64,000 nucleotides of DNA from Brachypodium distachyon (Eukaryota > Streptophyta > Magnoliopsida > Poales > Poaceae). Where the stretch lies: positions 26,859,584 through 26,923,583 of the forward strand of contig NC_016134.3 in assembly GCF_000005505.3 (NCBI RefSeq), given 5' to 3'. Made by a program: the position numbers and the translations under genes. A model generated the notes under the pieces. It was given only the letters and a program-made list of their open reading frames with translations. It was not told the origin of the DNA and did no database searches. This document shows positions 36,104 through 49,407 of the stretch, one piece after another. Position 1 is the stretch's first letter; each line of letters opens with the position of its first letter.

Positions 36104-39100
36104 TACAAAGTTTGTTCATTAACACGTTCTAATATTAATTAAAATGTGTAGGTTAACCTTGTATGTTTGGGGATAACTTCACTCGTCGTTGGAGAGGTGA
36201 GATGAAAGTGGAAATGGAGCTAACTCGCGAATGGTACAAGTTCAACGTAAGTAATAGAGGGGCAAAATACTACCTCAAATGGGATCGAGATATGTTCGTG
36301 AGCATTTATAGTATTAAGCAAGGTGACGAGTTGTGTTTTGTCATTCGCCCAGTCATCCACGAACACTAACTCTTGGCCACATACGTCGGCTGTCAGCCGG
36401 ATTCGCATTGCCTAGATGGACAATTGGCCAGTTTTGTTCCCATTTTGCTTACAAAATACCAATACACTATGTGTATACTTGATTTGAGTTAAACATAACC
36501 AAACATCGATCCTTTTCTTCAGTGAAATAGAGACTGAGGAAATGCGGCATGAGATGGAGGAATGTACATCCCTGGTCGACACTCACGAGTGAACGATGTT
36601 GAAGCTATTTACAATTGTTATGTTTGCCTCAATATGTCTATTGTGCAATAAATTGTGACGTCGTTCCACATGCTTGTATTATTTTACTAGTTCAAGCTGC
36701 TTTAGTATACACAAGATGCGATTGAAAATACAAGATCACCCAGTAGAATCTTTGTGGTTAGCAATCTTAGGCCCTGCTTGAAAATAAATTGCAAGATATC
36801 GTGTACACCTCTCCAAGCTTCCGCTGACGAACACCCGATGATACATCTGATTCTTCAAAAAATGTTGTTGTGCCTGACCGTGCATTGCCATACATTTTAC
36901 TTCACTCGAGCCATGACGTCGGAGCTTCGAACCCCAACTGGTCAACTAGATCGATGGCTGGAGAGGACCCAACTGCACGTCATCCGGCGATGCACTTGTC
37001 CACGATAACACCGCCGCATCAAGTTCGACCAGACAAAATGTTGACACCAGAGCCAAACGCAAGATATATACATGTACATGCTCTCTCAACTTCTATATGG
37101 AACAAAAATATTATGGCAGCACTTTGAGGCGTTTGTGTTTATAATCGATATCAGGATGAGCAAGTTCGTGAGAATTTTATTCCAAAAGCAATATGGTTTT
37201 TGCTACAAATGAGGAAAGCTATGGGTTTTATCAGCAATATGCAAGAGAAGCCGGGTTTGGAATTAAGAAACACAAGAACAAGGCGATGTCACGCTTGTAT
37301 GCTTGCTCTCGGCAAGGTTCTTGTACATTTCACAAGAAAGGCGAGGAGCGCAAACGTGCAAAGATGTCGAAGAGGGTTAGCTACAAGGTTGTGATCAAGA
37401 TCAAGATGAAAGGAAAATAATGGTTTTATTAGAATGTAGAGTTGCAGCACAACCGAACTCTCAACCCTAATTCATGTGAGGTGAAGCACATGTGTTCACA
37501 CAAGAATAAGGACCCTATTATTATGGATTATGCTGATGATCTGCAGCAAACTGGCATCTCTCCTATCGCAATCATGAATGTGTTGGCTACATTAAATGAA
37601 GACCCTAAGCTCTTGCCGTTCCCATTGAATGAACGTGACCTCAAACACAGGAATCTCAATTCCAACTCAGTTGCATCCATACGTTTTAAACAATGGGTAA
37701 TGTACCTACTAACTTGATCACTCTAGAATGATATAAACTGACATATGAAATCCAGAAGGGCGGCTTATGTATGAGAGTATGTGGGTGACGTAAAAAAGCA
37801 CATGGCCTTCTTCAATGAGTATATAACACATAACCTGAAATTTTATTATGACATTGACTTTGATTCAGAAGGTGTTGGGAAGAAAATTTATAAAGTCATT
37901 CTAGCTGGCGAGCTACTATGCTAAGTTTGGAGATGTGTTCACATTTACCACATATAGGAGCAATTTTTACTGCATGCCATTCGGAATGTTTGTTGGGAAC
38001 CACCACCATTTGCAGAACATCATATTTGGATTTGTCCTCATCCATGACGAGACAAGAAAACTTTTCAATTGGTTTTTCGAACATGCAAGAGATGCATGAA
38101 AGGCGATGATCCTATTTGCATACTGACAGCTAAATTTGGCCTTTTTTGTGTAGATACATGTCCATCAATCATTTTTTTGCTGAATAATAATTTTCTTGCA
38201 GATCAAGACCAAGCTAGAGCAAATGCTCTTTGAGCTGTGTTTCTCTGAAGACGATTCATAGGCTTTGCAGGCAGCATATGTTAAGCAAACACACTGAAAG
38301 CTTAAACAAACTTTATTACTTGACTAAAGGGTTGGAAGAAAAGCTACTCACAACGGTAAATCACCCACTAACCCTGATGGACTTTCAGAATGCTTGGCAG
38401 GAGATGGCGAGTGAGTATGGACTCCAATCAGATGCCACATTGTGTACTCCGTACAAGCTCCGTGCAAGTTACTTCAAGAACGTATTCTGTGGGAGAATGA
38501 CATCAACTCAACATAGTGAGAGAACCAACAAAATGGTGAAAGGAAACTATGTGGTGTATGTTCTGGATTGGTAGAATATTTTTCCAGCAAGTTATACTAG
38601 TAAAACTATAAATCAGAAAATACATTAAGAAGATCCTCATTGTAAAACAAAGCATAATATTAAATGAAGTCGTGCTTATGCTTGGAATGGAAAACAAATG
38701 TAGCGTGGTACTCACAAGTAGAAACATAAGACCTCGATACATGAAAGGGTTCATGCAAGCTTTCTTCTTCGAGCGTCATAATTTAGCAGCAATAGCAATG
38801 TCATCAAAAACGACACCAACCCAGTTTACCAAGCACAACATTGCCATGTCCTTTGTCAATGCAAACGTCCCTAACACAAGGAGCTTGCCTCAGAGAACCA
38901 AGATAAAACACATGATTGAGAATGAATCGATGTCTCCTTTTTTGAGTCAGTTAATCAAGTCTTACACTTTGACATCTACACCAGGTTTAGTTCTAAGTTT
39001 TTACTTTAGGTTGGATAATGCCTCTTTTTTTGCTTATATTTATTGGGAGCAACTATACGTTTACCGCTATTTGGCAAAACAGGACACATTGGATAGAATG

Positions 39101-39200
39101 TGTAGTCTTCAAGGGCTTCCATTGCCAATACACCAATCTATCCATCAAGAAAACCAAAAATTTGATGCTCTCAAGTCCTTTCAGCTTCATATCTAGTAAA
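36104..39200 (+). pseudogene. FAR1-related (MULE-derived) pseudogene, right arm
   Basis: Plus strand. 36163-36369 is a short open frame (WYKFNVSN, KWDRDMFVSIY) of unknown kind that also has a broken counterpart in the left arm. The FAR1 DNA-binding domain follows at 37193-37420: ESYGFYQQYAREAGFGIKK, SRLYACSRQGSC, with the acceptor-like continuation HNRTLNPNSCEVKHM at 37442. The post-transposase region is at 38230-38560 (LSKHTESLNKLYYL, HPLTLMDFQNAWQEM, YFKNVFCGRMTSTQHSER). A decayed tail reaches about 39200. The central transposase domain is not recognisable. Several stops make it a pseudogene. Confidence 0.75.
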
Positions 39201-40189
39201 AAGGAAAAAAGGACTAATCCCTGACTTAACTTCGTGTGGATCTTCTAGACTTTTTGATGGTTATTGTTAGGGGCACAACTATAGTTTGGGTTAGTCGTCT
39301 TACAAGGTTGAGTAGAAAACAGTAGGTAGATTTGAAGAACAAAAGAATAATACGAGAGACGTACCTTGGACTTTGGAGAGAGGGAGAGGGGTTCCTGGAG
39401 GTCCGGAGAAGGGATGGAGACGGCACTGTGGCCGGGCTAACAATGCTTGTTGCTGCACGCAGCCGCTATTAGGGGAGCCAGAGAAGGGAGATAGACAGGA
39501 GGAGGACAGGCAGGCGGCTCTTCGGCCAGGCTAGATCTGGCAGCCGAAGCTCTGCATCTAGTGGTGGCACTTGTGGAGGGGGGAGGAGGGGGACCTAGTT
39601 GCAGATGAGGGAAGGCAGAGTGCATGGCTTTTTGGTGGATTTGGAACCAGCAGTTAATCACTACGGGACGAAAAATCAGATGACATACCGAAAAATGAGT
39701 CAAGTCGATAAACTCAACCGAATATAAGTAAATTAGACGCTGAACCACCGAGCAACGATTAATCATCGATTTCTTAAACAATGCTTTAATATCCAAAATA
39801 TAATTGCAGGCTCGTTACATTAATACACATACAAATGAAGACTAAATAGGATCCTTTTCAACCAAAATGTGAACATGCTGAGCTGAAAACAAATAGACCT
39901 TAGTGCAAAGCCATATGCAAAAAGCACATCACCCACGTTATATTCTAACACAAGCACTTAAAAAATCCACACACGGGGAAGCTAACTCGTATGCACTTAA
40001 AAAATCATCACAGTCGTGATACCCACAGATGGTATGAGTACCCAACAACTTTAAGGGACTATATGGACCTAACAGAGTTAGCAATTTTTTCTGTTACAGA
40101 AAAATAAAATTATTCTAACTTGGTCACATAAGTTGTGCCTTTAAATCAATCACAATGGAAAAAATGATATGAAAAAAATACAAGTACTT

Positions 40190-41464
40190 ACTTTGTTCTG
40201 ACGGTCCCTGTTCAAAAGTTGTTCCAACAATTTCTGCTCAGAAGCGTGACATACCCATGGGTCTCAAGAGCCATTTGCATTTACAATTTTAAAACCTGCA
40301 GGCACACAACACATGTTTTATAAAAATTATAGGGAAGTGTGGCTTGCAGTATAGTGTAAAGTCCAGCAGCTTTTTTAGATAATGTTTAATCCAGCAGCTA
40401 GACCATATACTTCGATGTGAAGTATTTTTTCCCAAACCATCATCGATTTTGGGATATCCACAATTTCCATTTATAGATCATGCTATTGCTGGTCCATTTG
40501 AAGCTTCCTAGGGCAGCAAGAAAAGGGGCTATTGGCACCGCAGACACAAGGCCACTAACTATTTCATCTCCAATCTTAACTGCGTTCAGCCGTTCACTGA
40601 TCCTCACCTGCTTGGCTACAGTTAAATAGAAAGATAGGACAAAGGTAATAATACAGTAGCAGCAGGCAACAGGGCGTAAAGTAAAATACACGGAAGGCAC
40701 ACCAGCAAAGGTTATATAACTGTCTCTTCGGCAAAGTATGACAGTAAATGGTGTGTCGATCCAACGGTGAATGTTTCAGTTTCAGACTTTCAGTTATCTC
40801 GGACAATATAAAAGATTAAACAAGCAACAAGAAACGATATATTTGTCCGCCTGAACCGTACGTATGGTTTTAGCCACAGACACACACCCCATGTCCAAAG
40901 AAAGATGGAGTTAAATTGACAGAAGCATAGTGCAACATGCAAAACTGACTAACCTGTAAAAATATGACTAATCAATTCCGTAGTTCAACACTGTGCTAAG
41001 TATGCTTGTACAGTCCATGAAGCAGAGTCTTGGCTCCATGTTGAGCCTGGCCCTCTAGCTGCAGATCATTTGCAAAATTAATGACAAGTCTTGCGGTCTT
41101 GCCCCCTTTCAAGGATAAAAATAGGGTGTGAACCGGACCTACAAATAAAATAACAACCGAAACAGCATTCATACAAGCATCGATGCAACCGTTACGACAC
41201 ATACATCATCCAAACAGTCAATAGGGAGTACATCATACATGATCAGTGCGAAAAACAAAACAGAGAAGAAGAAAGAAAAAAGCAAGGGAACGGGAGAGAG
41301 GAGAGGCGGCGGCCCACCGATTTCTCTGCGAGGCGGCGCCGGCGGACGGCGGGAGGGGCCGGCGACGAGGGTCGCAGGGGATGGCAGAGGGCGATCGATC
41401 GGTCGTGGAAGGAGTAGATGGAGGCGGACCCTAGCGCCGCCGCATCGCCTCCTGTGGGGATGGC
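40190..41464 (-). pseudogene. Unrecognised gene-like fragment with exon-like blocks
   Basis: The minus strand has an ATG at 41463 (MAIPTGGDAAALGSASIYSF) in a GC-rich block that could end at a GT near 41290. It is followed by blocks after TAG or CAG acceptors: GPVHTLFLSLKGGKTARLVI (from about 41140), KQVRISERLNAVKIGDEIV (from about 40618, with a possible hydrophobic stretch SGLVSAVPIAPFLAALG), and FKIVNANGS then a stop (from about 40285). I do not recognise the protein. It looks like a plant gene of at least four exons, decayed or captured by a transposon. 39306-40189 holds no clear gene. Confidence 0.45.
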
Positions 41465-41619
41465 CATCCTAGACCCGGCGGCACAATGCGCTAGGAAAAT
41501 ATCGTTCTGAGGAAATCCCCGCAACCGCATCGACCGCGTCTCTCTCTCTCCCCTCTTTTCGCTCCGCTGCAGAAAAATCGGAACAGTTCCCAAGCCCCGC
41601 GTCTTGCTCGTCACCTGGG

Positions 41620-41985
41620 CCGTGCCTTAGAAAAGAGCCCGCGTATCCGGCCTGGTTTGGTCTCGGCCCAGAACGGTAATAAACAGGCCGTGCCGGCCGT
41701 GACACGCCAGGGCCTTGTCCTTGAGCCCACGGGCCGGCACGATACAACCCGTTTAGCATTTGTTTTTTAATCAGGAGAGGCCGGGCGGGCAGGAAAAGGT
41801 CGCGCAGCGGCTAAACGGGCCCCGCCAGGTTGGTATGTCGTGCTTGTGTCTGGATTTTGCCAGAGCGGGCTGGCACGACATGATCCACATCATGGCAGGG
41901 CCGCTTTAAGAACGCAAAGCGGCGTCGGGCCAAGCTAAGAACGATTAGACTTGGGCCTGGGCCGGCCCGTTGGCTACCTATAGCC
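41620..41985. repeat. GGGCCGGC-rich interspersed repeat
   Basis: Many copies of GGGCCGGCACGA-like and CCGTGCCGG-like words in both orientations over 365 bp, ending in GGGCCTGGGCCGGCCCG. This composition is typical of some grass hAT-type MITEs, but I could not place ends or a target duplication. Confidence 0.4.
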
Positions 41986-42189
41986 TAGCAAGCAAACCAC
42001 CCCATGCCGCATGGATACCCTCATTGCTCGCATCTTCTTTTCTCGCTTAATAGTCAGTAATTCCTCTAAAAAATGCAGTCAGTAATTGGCACCGTTCTAC
42101 GCTTCTTTGTTTTGCTCTTAATAGTTTCTGTATACTGCTTGGTACCAGGATTAGTGGGGATGAGAAGCGTGAGCCTCGTCCCATTGATC

Positions 42190-42650
42190 TGTTAGAACTT
42201 GGGCGGGCCTGATCAGCTCAAATCCAAAATTTAATAGTTCTGAAAATTTCAAAAGTCCATTTATGAAATGGGACGAGAGAAGTGGGAATAGTCTCACTTT
42301 GCTAATTTAGAGTTAGTGAGACCCCAACACATAAGAGATGTTGTTTCTCACCTACTCGAGCAAGTGGGAATAGTCCCACTCAAGCAAGTGAGTAATGAAA
42401 ATCCCCACGTGCGCTCCTCCTCCTCCTCCTCTGCTCGCCTCGTCACGACGCGTGCGCGCATCTCACGTGGACCGAGTTCAAGGCCGAGCCGTGTCGTGCG
42501 GGGCCAGGATTCCTATCTTTTTGTCACGCTCGCAAGATATTTTTGGAATCTGTTATGGACGCGTGCGAGTAGGTTCAGGTTTTACTAAACCGAACAGATC
42601 TATACATGCATGACTATTTATACAGCCGCCCCATCCCTCGATCGGTACTG
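42190..42650 (+). repeat. Copia LTR, 3'-truncated
   Basis: It begins TGTTAGAACTTGGGC and matches the LTR at 43390 over GGGCCTGATCAGC, TCAAAAGTCCATT and CTATCTTTTTGTCACGC. It breaks off near 42650, directly against pol sequence. A (CTC)n run lies at about 42413-42435. Confidence 0.75.
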
Positions 42651-42659
42651 GCCATCCTG

Positions 42660-42905
42660 ATGAACTGTCATAATCAAACTGTGATTGTTAAAATGAACAG
42701 GTCTAAGGATAACGCTAAGTCATCTTCACACGGGAGGAGACGTGTGAAGTTTGTCAGGAAATTGAAAAACTCCGGAGTAATAACTGTTACATATATTCAA
42801 ACAGACAAAAACCTGGCAGATCCCTTTACAAAGGGACTATCACGTAATGTGCTAGAGAGCGCATCGAGGGAGATGGGATTGAGACCCATGAACGTTACAC
42901 CATAG
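42660..42905 (+). pseudogene. Copia pol C terminus (RNase H end)
   Basis: It reads CHNQTVIVKMNRSKDNAKSS, then RRRVKFVRKL, GVITVTYIQTDKNLADPFTK and GLSRNVLESASREMGLRP before a stop at 42903. This is the well-known end of copia RNase H (normally CDNQ). The body of pol is deleted. 42906-43389 is the spacer before the LTR. Confidence 0.88.
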
Positions 42906-43389
42906 TGGTAACCCAACCTATGTGAACGGAGATCCCGTGAAGTAGGACCTATGAAGAACGAAACTATCGGCGGATAACAGAGGAGAGTATGATATAACCC
43001 TCTCTATGTGAAGATGTGCAACTCTCAAATTACTGTAAGGCAGGTTGACAACATACCTTAATGTGTATATTGCGGCTATGAATAGGCAAAGATGCTGTCA
43101 AACGGAGAAGAACGCTCCTATATGAGTCCGACTGTCTAACATCGCAGTATATGAGATTTGGGTGATGTCTAGTAACTCATGAAGAGACCACGGAGTACGA
43201 CGCACATGCTCCACCCGCGGGGTAGACTACTGGCAGCCCAGTACTGGTTGACTTTGAGTGAAATATATTTGCGCCAGCTTGCAATTCAAGGCTTAGTCCA
43301 TTGTGAGTGTGGATGGATGCAACTTAAAATTCTAGGCAGAAGTCCATTGTGAGTATAGATGGATGGGTATTTGAGATTTTGTGGCGGAT

Positions 43390-44887
43390 TGTTATAATTT
43401 GAGTGGGCCTGATCAGCCCAAGGCCCAAGATTTAATAATTCTGAAAATCTCAAAAGCCCATTCATGAAGTGGGATGACGGGAGTGGAAATAGTCCCACCT
43501 TGTTAGTTTAGAGTGAGTGAAACCTTGCGTTGCATTTCGTGGATCGAGTTCGAAGCCGAGCCGTGTCGTGTCGTGCGGGGCCGTGCTTCCTATCTTTTTG
43601 TCACGCGGGCGAGGTATTTTTGAAATTTGTTACGGACGCATGCAGATTTCCTGGAGTCAGTTCAGGTTTCCTAAACCGAACCGACATATACCTACGTGAC
43701 TATTTATATAGCCGCATGTCTCTCGATTTTGCGCCGTCATTATAGTCTACTCCATCCCCAGCGCCGGCGTGCACCAACGAACAAGAGCAGGTCTCGGGAA
43801 CCTTTCGTCTTTGCGATCCTGTACAGGAGAGGGTGAATAAGGTTTTTGGGAAGAGCTCCGCGCGACTGGTCGCTTCCTTCACCACGGGTCATCTACCGTC
43901 CAAGTCGGGCGGTGCTACGTGCCGCCGTCTTCATCGCTAGGAAGTCGTCAAGTCCATTCGATCGTCTTCACACCTTCTTCTTTTTCATCGCTATAGTACG
44001 TAATCCGTGATCCGATCTACATTTTAGCTATGATCAACGAGTTCATATTGTTGTTCATTGGGCTGCTAAATACTTCTAGTATTTTTTCGATGGAGGTAAT
44101 TGCAACGGTGTCCCAACAAGTTGAGAGGTGGGAGCACTTTAGTCCAAGAAGTTGCAAAATTGAAAAAACTAGTCCTACAAGTTGCAATGCGGGAGCACAT
44201 TTTAGTCCAACTAGTCCGAATTGGACACATGGCATCAACATGGAGTCTCATTGGGCTTGTCGAAATTTCGCAAAAAGCCCCCCCCCCCTCGAGACTGAAA
44301 CAATTTGTACGCAGGTCCGTGTCGGTACATGTCGAGAGTCCCGTCGGTTGCTCAGTTTCCGATGACTGGGACCTCGAAGCCGCCCAACAAGGGCCTCCTC
44401 TTCTCTGAAGTCAACGCAGTTCGCCGATGGCACCACCTTCTGGAACTTTCTTACTGCCTGGGGCCAAGGTCACGTGCTCCAGCCGGCGCTTCCGGCGGAG
44501 TATTTCGGAACGTCGTTGTCTGACCATGAGCACGGAGGCGGTGTGCGTGCCGGACCTGCTAGCCACGTCCCAGGAGGTGAGCGGGATGAGCAATAACCGC
44601 ATGCAGTTTTCAGCAAAAAAAACACAAACTTCCTGGGCCAACTAAACATGACACGTGTCAACGTTTGATTGGTTTGGACCTCTAAGCAATCCGCATCTCA
44701 ACTTGTAGGACTAGTTTTTCCCATTTTGCAACTTCTTGGACTAAAATGGTCCCACCTCTCAAGTGGTTGAGCCAGTGGTGCAATTACCTCTTTTAGATGC
44801 ATGTGTTAGTTGCTAGTGTAGTCATGATCTATATTCTGGAATTACTCATTAAATTGTTATTCTCAAAATTGCTTAATTTTCCATCAA
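43390..44887 (+). repeat. Second copia LTR, interrupted by a MULE
   Basis: It begins TGTTATAATTTGAGTGGGCC. Without the 698 bp insert it is about 790 bp. The right end is placed near TTTTCCATCA (44887) because gag-leader sequence follows; this edge is approximate and no primer site was recognised. Confidence 0.68.
44093..44790. mobile_element. Mutator-like element (candidate Pack-MULE) in the copia LTR
   Basis: Terminal inverted repeats of about 95 bp begin GAGGTAATTGCA on both ends and share CCAAGAAGTTGCAAAAT. They are flanked by 9 bp duplications, TTTTCGATG at 44084-44092 and TTTTAGATG at 44791-44799 (one mismatch). Long TIRs with 9 bp duplications define MULEs. The 500 bp interior is GC-richer and gene-like with open frames on both strands (for example SGTFLLPGAKVTCSSRRFR on the plus strand) and no transposase, which suggests a captured gene fragment. 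Confidence 0.85.
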
Positions 44888-44924
44888 TCCAAAAACCTTA
44901 TTCCAGGCAATTTCCTGATTTAAC

Positions 44925-45150
44925 TATGGGTTTAGCCGATGCACTGAAGCTGGATAAATTCTCGGGGATGTACTTCAAGAGATGGCAATTAAAGCCATGC
45001 TGTGTTGCAGACTCTGAAATATTCTGGGAAACAAATGGCAAACCCGAGGGAGATTTGTTTGAGAAAGTTCAGAAAAATTTTCCGGGTGCCAAAGTTGCCT
45101 TTAGAGGATGCATTCTGAGTGTTTTTTCTGATGATGCTATCGAGGACGAC
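44925..45150 (+). pseudogene. Copia gag N terminus
   Basis: An ATG at 44925 reads MGLADALKLDKFSGMYFKRW, the usual start of gag in this copia group (A-LKLDKFSG-NFKRWQ). Frameshifts follow: the expected ligand-like words appear as EIFWETNGKPEGD, VQKNFPGAKVAFRGCILSV. After about 45150 the frame runs into unrelated sequence. Confidence 0.7.
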
Positions 45151-45430
45151 CGCGTCAGCCATTTGGAGTGTCAAGAGCCTCTCAAGGTTGAATCGCCGAG
45201 TGGCTCGCTGTCGAAGCGTGCCCGTTCATGGGCGGAGTCGAGTGCCGACTCGGCCGGCGGTGTCGGCGTTCAACCGTCTGCTGCTGGATCTGGGGCTGGT
45301 GACGCGTGATTCCAGCGTCTGATCCGGCCGGCCACCAAAGGGCAACATCTAGCTAGGCAAAATATGCTCCTTCGAGTGATTCTGGCACTCCTCCTGTTGC
45401 GCCCTCCGAGTGAGTTGTTATCCTTTCTAA

Positions 45431-46246
45431 GAGCATCTCTAGCAGTTACCGAACCCGGCCCACCCAAACTGGCCGCGTTCGGTTGAACTGAAAAACAATA
45501 TTCAGTTCTGAAACATGATGCGAAGAACAGAAACCGAATTCAAAACTGAACTTTCAAAAATCTCATTCGAGCGTAAACAGAACTAACATAGATATTTAAA
45601 CCGATTAGTTCATCATCATCGTTGCATTTGGTAGAACGGATTACATACATATAAAATAAAATAAGAAAACTACTTGTGCTTAAGCGACAGATCGTTGTCG
45701 GCATCGAGCGAGGCCTGCTCGATGGCGGCCTGGCGAGCCTCGTCCTCAGCCAAGCTAGCCTTGGACCGCTCCTTGAGGAGGCGCGTGACCTCGTCATCCT
45801 CCCCCGGCTCCGGCGGCCCGTCCACCTCCTCCGGCTGCGACGGCGCAGGAGCGACGACTCCACCGGCCAACATAGCCGCAAATCCGCTGCTGGCGCGCGT
45901 CCTCACTGAGCTCCCCGTGGTAGTACCACCAGAGAGCTCCCCGACGGCGAGCGCCTAGGCTCACCCGCTCGACGGGGGTGTGGAGGGAGTTGGCGGCGAC
46001 GGTCCTATTTCCCCACCACGGCGGGGAAATAGGGTTAGGCTTTCCCCGTGGTGGGGAAACCGTCCGGCGGCGGCAGCGCGAGGAAGACGTGGTCGAGTGG
46101 CTCATGGCAGCGGCGTGGTGAAAGCTACTCGCCTCAAAACTGAAAACATCCCTACCAGTTTTCGGTAACTAGTCGGGCCCTCTTTTTGGCCCAAAGCCAA
46201 AAACTGAGTTCGGTCCGCTTCAATTCGATATCCGCTAGAGATGCTC
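45431..46246. mobile_element. Harbinger-like non-autonomous element
   Basis: The ends GAGCATCTCTAGC and GCTAGAGATGCTC are inverted, 816 bp apart, with flanks TAA and CAA (a three-base target with one change). The GAGCATCTC start is typical of PIF/Harbinger-type elements in grasses. Inside, the minus strand 45906-45670 has an open frame rich in E, D and A (DEVTRLLKERSKASLAEDEA), and inverted copies of CCCCACCACGGGG lie at about 46010-46050. Confidence 0.65.
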
Positions 46247-46734
46247 CAAGGTGTTTTCTTGGCTCCCTTCTCCACCCACTTTGTTCTCCCTGGCCTCGGG
46301 GCACCGATGTCCGACCAGCTCGCCAACCAGGGACCGTCCTATCCCTCTCGGATCGGCGGACCCGAACCAGTTTCTTTCGACAGAGAATTTTAAACCATTT
46401 TTTGGAGAAGTTTTAAGTCAAAAAGAACCCGGTCTACCATTGTGAGTTCCTAACCACCAGAAACCACACGACTATAAGAAACTACGGCGAGCCTAATCTT
46501 CGGCTGGAGGGAGACCAAAACATCCCTAGCTAGTCTGCTGTTTTGTGAGCCAAATCTGCTACCGCAAGGCAAGCATTAACAACCTCCCTCCTAAACCATC
46601 CATCACCAGCTTGACTAGTCCTGGCCCAAACAGTGGTCTCAAAAACAAAGGAAAAAAAGAAAACAAACAAGATACCTTATCTACGGCCTCGATCACCCGG
46701 TCCAGCCATCTCGTCCGTCCATTTGCAAAAGCGA

Positions 46735-46922
46735 AAAACCACGCGCGCCAGAAAACAGGCGGACGTACGGGACAGCTGCTAGAAGCCGCGGCCAGCACCC
46801 CTGTTTCGGGCGGCTACCTTCTCCAAGAAAATAATATTCCTTCTTCTTCTTTCCCCGCTTGCGCTCCAAGCTAAACTAATCCCTGTCTCCCTCCTCCAGC
46901 ACCAGGCACCAGTATTTATACT
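46735..46922 (+). promoter_or_regulatory. Proximal promoter of Adh2 copy 2
   Basis: A TATA-like TATTTATA lies at 46913-46920, about 125 bp before the ATG. GAAAAACCA at 46733-46741, read on the other strand, is TGGTTTTTC, which matches the TGGTTT core of the anaerobic response element known from maize Adh1. No upstream ATG is seen in the leader. Confidence 0.6.
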
Positions 46923-47044
46923 GGGTTGGCCTCGCCCTCGTTCCTCACCAACACATCTCATCAGCGAATACGAGAGGAGTACAGAGCAACAGAGATCCAT
47001 CTTTCTCTATTGAGTTCGTGAAAAAAGCTAGCGACCGGGAGTAA

Positions 47045-49407
<2,363 letters not shown>

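Larger units (their letters stand above)
33095..39305. repeat. Large inverted repeat of a FAR1/MULE-type pseudogene
   Basis: The left arm (33095-35995) and right arm (36104-39305) are inverted copies separated by about 108 bp. The inner ends are TTAATGAACAAACTTTGTA and TACAAAGTTTGTTCATTAA. The outer ends share GTGCCCCTAACAA (left) and its complement TTGTTAGGGGCAC (right). Paired blocks occur all along, for example the peptide MEHNQTLNPNPCEVKHMHSH on the left minus strand and MQHNRTLNPNSCEVKHMCSH on the right plus strand. The arms are diverged by many substitutions and indels, so the event is old. Confidence 0.85.
42190..45150 (+). mobile_element. Rearranged copia retrotransposon (LTR, pol end, LTR, gag)
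   Basis: Order on the plus strand: truncated LTR (42190-42650), the last part of pol (42660-42905) and downstream spacer, a second LTR (43390 to about 44887, with a MULE inside), then a gag start (from 44925). An ordinary element would have gag before pol, so this looks like a deleted tandem array that shared LTRs. It is related to the solo LTR at 62245-63247 through CTGAAAATCTCAAAAGCCCA. Confidence 0.72.

Noticed and set aside
36163..36369. B3 DNA-binding domain near the inverted-repeat centre
   Set aside because: The WYKF and GDELCFVI words are only loosely B3-like. Too short to call.
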